A stretch of 42,056 bases of DNA, taken from NCBI RefSeq assembly GCF_900199455.1, contig NZ_FZQR01000036.1:1-42056 (forward strand). The letters run 5' to 3'. The notes beneath the pieces are model-generated. The model was not told the DNA's origin. It saw only the letters and a program-made list of their open reading frames with translations, and did not search any database. Made by a program: the position numbers and the translations under genes. Shown here in pieces: positions 32,946-41,942 of the stretch. This DNA comes from Mesorhizobium carmichaelinearum (GTDB taxonomy: Bacteria; Pseudomonadota; Alphaproteobacteria; Rhizobiales; Rhizobiaceae). Position 1 is the stretch's first letter. Each line of letters begins with the position of its first letter.

Positions 32946-34285
32946 TGGACATGCTGCTCAACCCGCTGAACCGCCGCCACCGGCTGAGGCACGACATCCC
33001 GGTCGTGCCCGGCGCTTTCCCCCTGGTCGGGCATCTTCCCGCCATAGTCTGCGACCTGCCGCGCCTGTTGCGGCGCGCAGAACGGGAGCTGGGCAGCCAC
33101 TTCTGGCTGGATTTCGGTCCTGCCGGACAGCTGATGACCTGCGTGCATCCGGATGCGTTCGCACTGCTTCGGCACAAGGACGTGTCCTCGGCGCTGATGG
33201 AAGAGATGGCGCCCGAATTGCTTGCCGGAACGTTGGTCGCCCAGGACGGCGGGGCGCACCGGCAGGCGCGCGATGTGATCAAGGCGGCGTTCCTGCCCAA
33301 GGGGCTGACTCAGTCAGGCATCGGCGACCTGTTCGCACCCGTCATCCGAGCGCGGATGCGGGCGTGGCGCGACCGTGGCGTCGTACCCATCCTGCGCGAA
33401 ACCGCCGACCTGATGCTCAAGCTCATCTTCAGGCTCATGGGAATCCCCGCGCAGGACCTGCCGGGATGGCATCGCAAGTACCAGCAGCTGCTGCAGTTGA
33501 TCGTCGCGCCCCGGATCGACCTGCCCGGGCTGCCCTTGCGGCGCGGCCGCGCCGCCCGCGACTGGATCGACGCGCAGTTGCGGCAGTTCGTCCGCGATGC
33601 GCGCGCGCACGCCGCGCGCACCGGGTTAATCAACGACATGGTGAGCGCCGTCGATCGCCGCGACGATGTCTCCGATGACGTCCTGATCGCCAACATCCGC
33701 TTGCTTTTGCTCGGCGGTCACGAGACCACCGCTTCGACGATGGCCTGGACGGTGATCGAGTTGGCGCGACACCCTGAGCTGTGGGACGCCCTGGTCGAGG
33801 AGGCAGAACGCGTGGGCGCGGTGCCGACCCGGCACGCGGACCTGGCGCAGTGTCCGGTCGCCGAGGCGCTGTTCCGCGAGACGCTGCGCTTGCATCCGGC
33901 GACCACTCTCCTGCCGCGTTGCGCGTTGCAGGAATTGCAAATCGGCCAAAGGCGCATTCCCGCGGGCACCCGTCTGTGCATTCCCCTGCTGCATTTCTCG
34001 ACCTCCGCGCTGCTGCACGAGGCGCCTGATCAGTTCCGCCTGGCGCGGTGGCTGCAACGCACGGAGCCGATCCGCCCGGTGGACACGCTGCAATTCGGTA
34101 CCGGCCCACACGTCTGCATCGGGTATCACCTGGTATGGCTGGAAATGGTGCAGTTCAACGTCGCCTTGGCGCTGACCATGCACAGGGCGGGGGTGCGGCC
34201 GCGGTTGCTGAGCGATGTCGAAAAAGGCCGGCGGTATTACCCGACAGCACATCCGTCCATGACAATCCGAATCGGATTCTCATGA
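32945..34285 (+). CDS. cyp117: CYP117, ent-kaurene oxidase P450
   Basis: CYP117 oxidises ent-kaurene through the alcohol and aldehyde to ent-kaurenoic acid. The 446-residue P450 has the I-helix motif LLGGHETTASTMAW, an ExxR helix in ALFRETLRLHP, and the heme loop FGTGPHVCIGYHLVWLEM with Cys391. The protein begins with the proline-rich lead HDIPVVPGAFPLVGHLP. It overlaps the ferredoxin-SDR stop by one base. About 130 GC-rich bases without a gene separate it from the GGPP synthase gene. Confidence 0.92.
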   Translation: MDMLLNPLNRRHRLRHDIPVVPGAFPLVGHLPAIVCDLPRLLRRAERELGSHFWLDFGPAGQLMTCVHPDAFALLRHKDVSSALMEEMAPELLAGTLVAQDGGAHRQARDVIKAAFLPKGLTQSGIGDLFAPVIRARMRAWRDRGVVPILRETADLMLKLIFRLMGIPAQDLPGWHRKYQQLLQLIVAPRIDLPGLPLRRGRAARDWIDAQLRQFVRDARAHAARTGLINDMVSAVDRRDDVSDDVLIANIRLLLLGGHETTASTMAWTVIELARHPELWDALVEEAERVGAVPTRHADLAQCPVAEALFRETLRLHPATTLLPRCALQELQIGQRRIPAGTRLCIPLLHFSTSALLHEAPDQFRLARWLQRTEPIRPVDTLQFGTGPHVCIGYHLVWLEMVQFNVALALTMHRAGVRPRLLSDVEKGRRYYPTAHPSMTIRIGFS

Positions 34286-34416
34286 GCTGGCATCGCATGG
34301 CCCGTGGGCGAGACAGCGGCGCCGGCGGCGCGCGGGATTGCTGCACTCGGCGCGCGCGCACGGTGCGACGCCGGCAACACCGCGACGGCTTCCCGCTCGC
34401 TGTCAGGTAGAAGGAC

Positions 34417-35421
34417 ATGAACATTATGCGGACCGGTTCCACGCCACACGAGGACCGAACTAGCGTGTCCGTGCTCGGCGAATTGGGCGCGCAGGCGGGC
34501 GCATCGGGCAGGCTGCTGCCGGAGATCTGGATGCAGGACGGCGCAGAGCGAGTCGAACAGGCGCTGGCGCGTCTTCTCTGCGCCGAAGACGACGGGGAAA
34601 CCGAGCTGATGGCGGCGATGCGCTACGCCACCTTGCAGGGCGGAAAGCGCACGCGCGCCTTGCTCTGTCTGGCTGCCGGCGCACTGGCCGACACGCCGGC
34701 GCATATGCTCGACGACGTTGGCGCCGCTATCGAGATCATGCACGCCTGTACCCTGGTCCACGACGACCTGCCCGCCATGGACGACGACGTGCTTCGCCGC
34801 GGTCTTCCGACCGTGCACGTCAAGTTCGGCGAAGCCACTGCGATTCTGGTCGGCGATGCGCTGCAGGCGCACGCCTTCCTGACCCTGGCGAGCCTGGATG
34901 CGCCGGGCGACAGCCGTATCGCGCTCGTGCGCGAACTGGCGCAGGCGGTGTCCGCCGAGGGTGCCGCAGGCGGCCAGGCCATGGATATATCGCTGGTCGG
35001 AAAGCACGTCGAGCTGGACAGGATCTTGGCGATGCACCGGATGAAGAGCGGAGCGCTAGTGCGCGCGTCCGTACGCATGGGCGCGCTATGCGCCATCGAC
35101 GAGGATGCCGCTCACGCTGAGCTGTACCGTGCGCTCGATCTCTACAGCGCCTGCTTCGGCCTAGCGTTGCAGGTGGTTGACGACATTCTCGACGCGACAG
35201 CCGATACCGCGACGCTGGGCAAGACCTCCGGCAAGGACGCGGCAGCGCAGAAGCCGACCTGCGCGTCGATCATGGGGGTGCAGGCAGCGCACCAGTTCGC
35301 TTTGGATCTCTTGCGCGACGCCGGGGAGGCCATCGCCCCATTGGGGCCGCGTGGAGAACGGTTGGCCCAGATGCTGCAGCGGGCCAACGCGTATCTGTTC
35401 AAGCACGCGCCACGCGCATGA
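34417..35421 (+). CDS. Geranylgeranyl diphosphate synthase
   Basis: This (E)-prenyltransferase joins isoprene units to GGPP, the precursor of ent-copalyl diphosphate. The 334-residue protein has the first aspartate-rich motif DDLPAMDDD (116-124), the second DDILD (255-259), GGKRTR near residue 75 and the GDALQAHAF helix, all typical of class I prenyl synthases. An N-terminal extension of about 35 residues is present; a second ATG three codons in has better ribosome-site spacing. The stop overlaps an ATG in the frame of the next gene. Within this operon the role is diterpene, not carotenoid, supply. Confidence 0.9.
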   Translation: MNIMRTGSTPHEDRTSVSVLGELGAQAGASGRLLPEIWMQDGAERVEQALARLLCAEDDGETELMAAMRYATLQGGKRTRALLCLAAGALADTPAHMLDDVGAAIEIMHACTLVHDDLPAMDDDVLRRGLPTVHVKFGEATAILVGDALQAHAFLTLASLDAPGDSRIALVRELAQAVSAEGAAGGQAMDISLVGKHVELDRILAMHRMKSGALVRASVRMGALCAIDEDAAHAELYRALDLYSACFGLALQVVDDILDATADTATLGKTSGKDAAAQKPTCASIMGVQAAHQFALDLLRDAGEAIAPLGPRGERLAQMLQRANAYLFKHAPRA

Positions 35422-35621
35422 GGGCGCCCGTTCGCATGAAGTCGCATCTGTGCCGCTGCAATCGGCCGGCAGAGACGCATCCTGCACTGTATCTGAGTCC
35501 GCGGCGCCGATCGCGGCCGTTGGCCAGCACGGCCGCGGCGCGCTGCGTGCAAAGCTATGCAGGGACCGGTGGCTGCCCCATCCTGGGTTCTCGTCAATCA
35601 TCAGCAGAAGGAACATCCCGC

Positions 35622-37172
35622 GTGAACGCGCTGTCTGAACAGATCCTTTCCGAACTGCGCCACCTGCTGAGCGAGATGAGAGACGGCGGCAGCGTCGGCC
35701 CGTCCGTCTACGACACGGCGCGAGCGCTGCAGTTCCGCGGCAACCTCGCCGGCCGGCAGGACGCATACGCGTGGCTGATCGGCCAGCAACAGGCCGATGG
35801 CGGATGGGGGAGCGCGGACTTCCCGCTGTTCCGCCATGCGCCCACGTGGGCGGGGTTGCTGGCATTGCAGCGTGCCAGTCGTCTTCGCGGCGCTGCCGAC
35901 GCAGTCCAGGCTGCAACCCAATTCCTCGAGCGCCAGCCCGATCCCTACGCGCACACGGTTCCGGAAGACGCGCCTGTCGGCGCGGAACTGATCCTGCCAC
36001 AGTTGTGCGGCGAGGCCGCATCCTTGCTGGGCGGCGTGACTTTTCCGCGCCACCCGGCGCTGTTGCCGTTGCGGCAAGCGCGCTTGGTCAAGCTGGCGGC
36101 GGTGGCGACGTTGCCGAGCGGCCATCCGTTGCTGCACTCCTGGGAAGCTTGGGGGACCTCGCCGGCCACCGCATGGCCGGATGACCACGGCAGCATCGGC
36201 ATCAGTCCGGCGGCCACTGCCGCGTGGCGTGCGCATGCCGTGACGCAGGGGAGCACGCAGCAGGTCGGGCGCGCCGACGCCTATTTGCAGGCGGCATCGC
36301 GGGCGACGCGCAGCGGCATCGAAGGTGTCGTTCCCAACGTCTGGCCGATCAATGTGTTCGAGCCATGCTGGTCGCTGTACACCCTGCATCTAGCTGGGCT
36401 GTTCGCGCATCCCGCGCTCGCAGAGGCGGTAGGCGCGACCGTCGCGCAGCTCGACGCCCGCCTTGGCATGAGCGGTCTGGGCCCGGCCTTGCACTTCGCG
36501 GCCGATGCGGATGACACCGCTGTTGCGTTGTGCGTCCTGCGTCTTGCAGGCCGCGACCCGGCGGTCGATTCGTTGCGCCATTTCGAAATCGGCGAGCTGT
36601 TCGCCACTTTCCCCGGCGAGCGCAATGCCTCGGTATCGACCAACATCCATGCCCTGCACGCGTTGCGACTGTTTGGAAAGCCCGCCGCCGGCACCAGCGC
36701 CTACGTCGAGGCCAATCGCAACGCGCAGGGTCTATGGGATAATGAGAAATGGCACGTTTCGTGGCTGTATCCCACCGCGCATGCGGTCGCTGCGCTTGCA
36801 CAAGGCAAGCCTCAGTGGCGCGACGAGCGCGCGCTTGCGGCACTGCTACAGGGGCAGCGCGACGACGGCGGCTGGGGAGCCGGTCGCGCGTCCACGTTCG
36901 AGGAAACCGCCTATGCGCTGTTCGCGTTGCACGTGATGGACGGGGGCGAACAGCCGACAAGGCGCCGACACATTGCGCAGGCGGTGGAGCGTGCGCTCAA
37001 GTGGATGCTCGCCCGCCATGCCGCGCACGCATTGCCGCAGACGCCGCTATGGATCGGCAAGGAACTGTATTGCCCCACCCGGGTCGTGCGCGTGGCCGAA
37101 CTCGCCGGGTTGTGGCTGGCGCTTCGTTGGGGAGCGCGCGTTCCGGCCGAGGGAGCAGGGGCAGCGCCATGA
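35622..37172 (+). CDS. ent-Copalyl diphosphate synthase (CPS)
   Basis: CPS cyclises GGPP to ent-copalyl diphosphate by protonation. The 516-residue bacterial class II diterpene cyclase has the catalytic DxDD motif as DADD at 295-298 (HFAADADDTAVAL), and QW-like repeats (QQQADGGWGSADFPL and QRDDGGWGAG). The GTG at 35622 gives NALSEQILSELRHLLSEM, like other rhizobial CPS, with AGAAGGA upstream. The frame is open for 68 more codons back to an ATG at 35418 that overlaps the GGPP synthase stop (ATGA), so an N-terminally extended form is possible; the extension is Arg- and Cys-rich with no known domain. The stop overlaps the KS start. Confidence 0.92.
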   Translation: MNALSEQILSELRHLLSEMRDGGSVGPSVYDTARALQFRGNLAGRQDAYAWLIGQQQADGGWGSADFPLFRHAPTWAGLLALQRASRLRGAADAVQAATQFLERQPDPYAHTVPEDAPVGAELILPQLCGEAASLLGGVTFPRHPALLPLRQARLVKLAAVATLPSGHPLLHSWEAWGTSPATAWPDDHGSIGISPAATAAWRAHAVTQGSTQQVGRADAYLQAASRATRSGIEGVVPNVWPINVFEPCWSLYTLHLAGLFAHPALAEAVGATVAQLDARLGMSGLGPALHFAADADDTAVALCVLRLAGRDPAVDSLRHFEIGELFATFPGERNASVSTNIHALHALRLFGKPAAGTSAYVEANRNAQGLWDNEKWHVSWLYPTAHAVAALAQGKPQWRDERALAALLQGQRDDGGWGAGRASTFEETAYALFALHVMDGGEQPTRRRHIAQAVERALKWMLARHAAHALPQTPLWIGKELYCPTRVVRVAELAGLWLALRWGARVPAEGAGAAP

Positions 37173-38155
37173 TCCACACCGAACGCGCGCTACAGCAGGT
37201 GCTGGAGTGGGGGCATTCCCTGGCCGGGTTCGCCGACGAGCATGCCGTCGAAGCGGTCAGGGGCGGCCAGTACATCCTGCAAAGCATCCAGCCGAGCCTT
37301 CGCGACACCACCGCCCGCACCGGCCGCGATCCGCAGGACGAAACGCTGATCGTGGCGTTCTACCGGGAACTGGCGCTGCTGTTCTGGCTTGACGATTGCA
37401 ACGACCGTGGCCTGATCGCGCCGGAGCAGCTCGCCGCTGTGGAGCAGGCGCTTGGGCAGGGCGTGCCGTGCGCGCTCCCCGGATTCGAGGGCTGCACTGT
37501 GCTGCGCAATTCGCTGGCCACGCTCGCCTATGATCGCCGCGACTATGCTCAGCTCCTCGAACATACCCGGTCCTACTGCGCGGCGCTGCGTGCCGGACAC
37601 GCGCAGGCGGCAGGGGCGGAACGCTGGTCCTACGCCGAATACCTACACAACGGCATCGATTCGATCGCCTATGCGAACGTGTTCTGTTGCCTGTCCTTGC
37701 TGTGGGGCCTGGATATGGCGTCCTTGCGCGCGCATCCCGGGTTTCGTCAGGTCCTGCGGCTCATTTCCTTGATAGGGCGCCTGCAGAACGATCTGCATGG
37801 ACGCGACAAGGACAGGTCGGCCGACGAGGCTGACAACGCGGCGATCCTGCTGCTGCAGCGCTATCCGGCCATGCCTGCGGTGGAGTTCCTCGAGTACGAG
37901 CTGGCCGGCCATACGCGCATGCTGCACCGGGCCATGGCGGAAGAACGATTTCCCGCGCCATGGGGACCGTTAATCGAGGCCATGGCGGCCATACGCGCAC
38001 AGTATTACCAGACCTCGACCAGCCGCTACCGCAGCGACGCTGCGGGGGGAGGCGTGCGCCGGGCTGAACGCGCGGGAGGGGGCGGCGTGCGCGCGCTGCC
38101 GTCCGAGCTGCCCGACGCAACGCCCTCGCCCGATCGGACGGATGACCGGGCATGA
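37169..38155 (+). CDS. ent-Kaurene synthase (KS)
   Basis: KS ionises ent-copalyl diphosphate and cyclises it to ent-kaurene. The 328-residue protein is a bacterial class I terpene synthase with the metal-binding motif DDCND at 75-79 (LFWLDDCNDRG) and the second motif NDLHGRDKD at 207-215 (NSE-like). It starts at an ATG that overlaps the CPS stop (ATGA). The C-terminal about 45 residues (AAGGGVRRAERAGGGG and on) are low in complexity and probably disordered. The stop overlaps the isomerase start. Confidence 0.92.
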   Translation: MIHTERALQQVLEWGHSLAGFADEHAVEAVRGGQYILQSIQPSLRDTTARTGRDPQDETLIVAFYRELALLFWLDDCNDRGLIAPEQLAAVEQALGQGVPCALPGFEGCTVLRNSLATLAYDRRDYAQLLEHTRSYCAALRAGHAQAAGAERWSYAEYLHNGIDSIAYANVFCCLSLLWGLDMASLRAHPGFRQVLRLISLIGRLQNDLHGRDKDRSADEADNAAILLLQRYPAMPAVEFLEYELAGHTRMLHRAMAEERFPAPWGPLIEAMAAIRAQYYQTSTSRYRSDAAGGGVRRAERAGGGGVRALPSELPDATPSPDRTDDRA

Positions 38156-39201
38156 GCGACACCGCTCTGAGCCGGCGCAAGGACGACCATCTGGACATCG
38201 TGCTGGATCGGCGAACGGCGCCGACCACGGTCGCCGACGGCTGGGAGTACATCCGGTTCGAACACTGCGCATTGCCCGAGTTGGACCTGACGCAGATCGA
38301 CCTGCGCACCTCGCTGCTGGGCAAGACCATGCGCGCGCCGCTGCTGATCAGCTCCATGACGGGCGGCATGGCACGCGCCGAGGCCATAAACCGGCATCTG
38401 AGCGAGGCAGCGCAAGTCTTGGGGATCGCCATGTGCGTCGGTTCGCAGCGCGTGAGCCTGCAATCCCCCAACTCCCAGGGGCTGACGCGCGCGCTGCGCC
38501 GCCTGGCCCCAGACATTCCCTTGCTGGCCAATATCGGCGCCGCGCAACTACGCGAGGCTGACGGTCTTGACCTGGCGCGCCGGGCGGTGGATGCGCTGGA
38601 AGCAGATGGACTCATCGTCCATCTCAATCCGCTGCAGGAAGCAGTACAGCCGGAGGGCGACCGTGACTGGCGAGGTATCCTGGCGCAGATCTCTCGCGCC
38701 GCGCGTAGCCTGGGTGTGCCGATCGTGGCCAAGGAAGTGGGATCTGGCCTGTCCGCCTCGGTGGCCTGTGCGCTCGTCGATGCGGGCGTGGCTGTGATCG
38801 ACGTCGCCGGCGCCGGCGGGACCAGTTGGGCCGCGGTGGAGGGCGAGCGCGCCCTCGATGCCGCCGACCGTGCAGTGGCGATGGCGTTCGCCGATTGGGG
38901 GATTCCGACCCCCGCCGGCTTGCAGGCGGTACGTCGGGCGCTGCCGACTGTGAAGCTGATCGCGTCGGGCGGGATCCGCGACGGCGTCGACGTGGCCAAG
39001 GCCATCCGCCTGGGCGCGGACATCGCCGGTCAAGCCGCCGGCGTGCTGCTCGCGGCTACGCTGTCCACCGAGGCGGTTGTCGCGCATTTCGAGGTCGTCA
39101 TCCGCCAGTTGGCCGTCGCCTGCTTCTGCACCGGATCGGCTGATCTGGCGGCGTTGCGTCAGGCGCGCCTATTACCCTCGGCGGGTCTGCCCAACGGTTG
39201 A
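38152..39201 (+). CDS. Isopentenyl diphosphate isomerase, type 2 (FMN-dependent)
   Basis: The enzyme interconverts IPP and DMAPP, balancing the substrates for the GGPP synthase of this operon. The 349-residue protein has the type 2 signature SRRKDDHLDIVL at the N-terminus, the glycine-rich MTGGM segment (SSMTGGMARAEAINR), HLNPLQEAVQPEGDRDW, and the FMN phosphate loop region SGGIRDGVDVAKAIRLGADI. It is coupled to KS by a four-base overlap and ends the operon. Not all gibberellin operons contain an isomerase, so its presence is a useful marker of the operon type. Confidence 0.93.
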   Translation: MSDTALSRRKDDHLDIVLDRRTAPTTVADGWEYIRFEHCALPELDLTQIDLRTSLLGKTMRAPLLISSMTGGMARAEAINRHLSEAAQVLGIAMCVGSQRVSLQSPNSQGLTRALRRLAPDIPLLANIGAAQLREADGLDLARRAVDALEADGLIVHLNPLQEAVQPEGDRDWRGILAQISRAARSLGVPIVAKEVGSGLSASVACALVDAGVAVIDVAGAGGTSWAAVEGERALDAADRAVAMAFADWGIPTPAGLQAVRRALPTVKLIASGGIRDGVDVAKAIRLGADIAGQAAGVLLAATLSTEAVVAHFEVVIRQLAVACFCTGSADLAALRQARLLPSAGLPNG

Positions 39202-39230
39202 TGCCGGCGTCGGCCGCACCTGACGGGGCG

Positions 39231-39470
39231 TCTAGAGCGGGATGAGATTAGTTTTGGTCATATCCTGAGTTTTCGAAATAGTGCGAGCACTCTGTAGGTG
39301 TGACGCGGTTGAGGGTCTGCCCGATGGCGTCACAAACGGTTTCGACGGTTCGGCTCGCCGCCTTTCTCAACCAGTGCTTGAGCTTTGAGAAGAGCTGCTC
39401 GATCGGGTGAGTATTTGGGCAGGAAGAAGAGCCTTGCGCAGGCGGCGCGTATAGCGCGGCCGCAACTGGA
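39231..39470 (-). pseudogene. IS630-family remnant (3' end of transposase)
   Basis: The minus strand encodes ARLFFLPKYSP then, after a frame change, IEQLFSKLKHWLRKAASRTV and on to SHYFENSGYDQN with a stop at 39248-39250. Compared with a whole IS630 transposase (YSPDLNPIEQLF) about 11 bases are missing exactly between YSP and IE. Sequence TAGAGCGGGATGA at 39233 resembles an IS630 end. The remnant borders the gibberellin operon and is a different IS630 from that at 9000-11385. Confidence 0.8.
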
Positions 39471-39554
39471 CGCTTACCGATAATATTAACCTACCGGAGG
39501 CTGCTCCGCCAAATTCCAACACGACACGCTACGGCATCCTTTTGGAGTATCGCA

Positions 39555-40916
39555 ATGTTTTTGAAGTCCCCATGGGAACCACGGCTTTCCCCCGCAGGCG
39601 GGCCAATCTACCAGCGCCTCGCAGCTGCAATTACGGAGGATATGATCAATGGTAAGATTCCGCCTGGATCTCGTTTGCCACCGCATAGAGACCTCAGTTA
39701 TCGGTTGGGCGTAGGTCTAGGCACCGTCACGAAAGCGTACGGGTTGCTTGAGCGCCAAGGGCTTGCGAGCTCGGTTCACGGGCGAGGAATGTTTGCTACG
39801 ACGAAGAGTCTGAACGTCGATGGAATCATTGATCTCAGTCTGAATGTGCCACCCAACGTGATTTCCGAGCGCCTGCTGAGCGGAACACTGCAATCGCTGG
39901 CATCATCGATCGATGCAACGACTTTTGGCATGTATGCGCCGTCGCAAGGATTATTGGAGCATCGGATGGCACTTGCTAGCTGGCTTCAGAATTTCTGCGC
40001 CTCGGTTGACCCGGAGCGAATGATACTGTGCAGCGGTGGTCAGCATGCAATTTCAACGGTGCTGAAGACTTTAGCTCAATCCCGAATTTTCTTGATTGCT
40101 GATGAGCTCCCTTTTCCGGGGCTCATTCGAATTGCAAATTTGCTTAAGATCAAAATCCATGGCGCAAAGACTGATGTGCAAGGCATCTTGCCCGAGGACA
40201 TCGAGCGGATCGCCCATAGTGTCAATCTGCGCGGAATACACCCCGTTCTATTTGCGAACCCAACGGCACAGAACCCAACCGGCAAGACGATGTCGCGCTC
40301 GCGCATTCATGATATAGCAGAGATCTGCAGACGACAACAGATTACCGTTATTGAAGATGACGTCTACGGAGCCTTTGCCGCGCCGGACCGCCTGTGCTTC
40401 CTTGATCTTGTGCCGGAACGCACTTACTACGTTAATAGTCTCGCAAAATTGCTGACGCCCGGTTTGCGTCTGGGAGCCTTAATCGCTCCAACAGCACAAG
40501 TAGATAGTCTTATACACGTGATTGACGCACAGGGATCGGCTGCTTCCCCCCTCTCCAGTTTTGTCATGCATAAATGGGTGACCGACGGCGTTGCATCTCA
40601 CATCGCAATGATGGCTCAATCCGAGACGTTTGCTCGCAATGAACTAGCAGCATCGATCTTCGCCCCGACTGCTGACGTCCATATCGGCAATGGTTTTCAT
40701 ATGTTCCTGCGAATGCCATTCCAAAAAGCGGTTTTTCTTGCTGAGCGTGCCCGTGAGGGCGGTATACTAGTGACTGAGCCTGCACAATCTTTGATACCAG
40801 AGAGTAATCAAAGCGGAATTCGCCTTTGTTTGGGCGGGGCTCCCCGTGAGCAACTAGATCTAGCACTACAAAAGATTTCAAGTCTTCATGATGAGGCGAA
40901 CTTAGTGATCACATGA
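39555..40916 (+). CDS. MocR-type regulator (GntR helix-turn-helix with aminotransferase domain)
   Basis: A 453-residue protein with an N-terminal GntR winged helix (PIYQRLAAAITEDMINGKIP, then RDLSYRLGVGLGTVTKAYGL) and a class I aminotransferase-like domain. The PLP-binding pattern is visible: ANPTAQNPTG (Asn), VIEDDVYGAFA (Asp) and the lysine in NSLAKLLTPGLRLG. MocR proteins sense PLP or amines and act on nearby genes; here the target is unknown, as no PLP or amine gene lies next to it. Its base composition is markedly poorer in GC than the gibberellin operon, and IS remnants flank it on both sides, so it arrived separately. Confidence 0.88.
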   Translation: MFLKSPWEPRLSPAGGPIYQRLAAAITEDMINGKIPPGSRLPPHRDLSYRLGVGLGTVTKAYGLLERQGLASSVHGRGMFATTKSLNVDGIIDLSLNVPPNVISERLLSGTLQSLASSIDATTFGMYAPSQGLLEHRMALASWLQNFCASVDPERMILCSGGQHAISTVLKTLAQSRIFLIADELPFPGLIRIANLLKIKIHGAKTDVQGILPEDIERIAHSVNLRGIHPVLFANPTAQNPTGKTMSRSRIHDIAEICRRQQITVIEDDVYGAFAAPDRLCFLDLVPERTYYVNSLAKLLTPGLRLGALIAPTAQVDSLIHVIDAQGSAASPLSSFVMHKWVTDGVASHIAMMAQSETFARNELAASIFAPTADVHIGNGFHMFLRMPFQKAVFLAERAREGGILVTEPAQSLIPESNQSGIRLCLGGAPREQLDLALQKISSLHDEANLVIT

Positions 40917-41091
40917 ATAAGTTGATACCGGGCGACAAGATTGAAATTCCTTCATCAAGCACGCGCCGAAGCCTGCTGTCAGTCGCCGTAAGGTCACTGG
41001 CGGTCCTGGCAACACCCTCCTCAGACAAAGCTGTCTTTGGTTTAGATGGAGCCCATATTGACCCGGCAGTATTCCTTTGGCGAGAATGGAA

Positions 41092-41914
41092 GGCTCTGTT
41101 GCAAACGTTACGAGGGATGTGGCATGGCTTTCCGGTGTTTCGCCGGAGGTTTTCGGATGTTCAAGGGCCGCCATTTTGACCAATCGATCATTCTGTTTGT
41201 GCGTCCGCTGGTACCTGGCATACGGCTTGAGCCTACGCGATTAAAGGAAATGATGGCCGAGCGTGGCGTCGGCGTCGACCATTCCACGATCCATCGCTGG
41301 GTCGTTCATTTCGCGCCGTTGCTGCTGAAGCGCTGCAACCGGCGCAAGCGTAGCGTCGGCAAATGGCATGTCGACGAAACCTACATCAAGGTCCGCGGGC
41401 GGTGGATGTATCTCTATCGCGCCATCGACAGCGTCGGCGACACGGTCGGGTTCTGGTTCAGCGAGCCCCGTGACCTGGCTGCGGCCAAGCGCTTCTTCAG
41501 CAAGACGCTGGAACGCCACAGCCGGCCCGATCACGTCGTCATCGACGGCAGCCAGACCAACCACGAGGCGGTCGTTTCCTGCGATGCGACAAGCCGATTG
41601 CAGGACCGCTCGCGGCGCTGGTTGAAGCCGCTCGCAATCCGGAAAAGTCGATATTTGAACAATCACATCGAGCAGCACCATCGGCGCATCAAGCGCCGCG
41701 TGCGACCGATGCTCGGCTTCAAATCTCCAGCGACCGCCAACATCATCCTGTCCGGCATCGAAATGGTCCACATAATGCGCAAACGACAGGCAAGATACGG
41801 CTTCACTCCAGATCCGTCGCTGGCCGAGCAGTTCGACATCCTCGCCGCATAATCAAGCCTATTCTCCCATGGTTCGGCCCTTAAGCCATGCCCGCGAAAG
41901 TTTGCAACACAACC
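41092..41914 (+). mobile_element. IS6-family element
   Basis: Left end GGCTCTGTTGCAAACGTT at 41092 and right end GTTTGCAACACAACC ending at about 41914 are inverted copies with a few changes, typical of IS6 ends. About 820 bases, as expected. The 8-base flanks differ (GAATGGAA on the left, a C-run on the right), so no target duplication is present; adjacent deletion or recombination between IS6 copies would explain this. The right end runs into nine C residues. Confidence 0.8.
41157..41852 (+). CDS. IS6-family transposase with a compensated frameshift
   Basis: A 231-codon frame with the IS6 DDE core: WHVDETYIKVRGRWMYLYRA (first Asp), VVIDGSQTNHEAV (second Asp) and NNHIEQHHRRIKRRVRPML (Glu), ending SLAEQFDILAA. 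Near the N-terminus the family sequence CVRWYLAYGLSLRD is replaced by VRPLVPGIRLEPTR because of one inserted base after CTGTTT and one lost base at CGATTAAAGG; the family sequence reads clearly in the next frame between these points. About 14 residues in the helix-turn-helix region are thus scrambled while the frame is kept. Function is doubtful. Confidence 0.8.
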   Translation: MFKGRHFDQSIILFVRPLVPGIRLEPTRLKEMMAERGVGVDHSTIHRWVVHFAPLLLKRCNRRKRSVGKWHVDETYIKVRGRWMYLYRAIDSVGDTVGFWFSEPRDLAAAKRFFSKTLERHSRPDHVVIDGSQTNHEAVVSCDATSRLQDRSRRWLKPLAIRKSRYLNNHIEQHHRRIKRRVRPMLGFKSPATANIILSGIEMVHIMRKRQARYGFTPDPSLAEQFDILAA

Positions 41915-41942
41915 CCCCCCCGCAGTACCGTAACCGCTGTTC

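Noticed and set aside
41913..41921. Run of nine C residues after the IS6 element as a regulatory feature
   Set aside because: More likely a junction or a sequencing artefact; no neighbouring motif supports a function.
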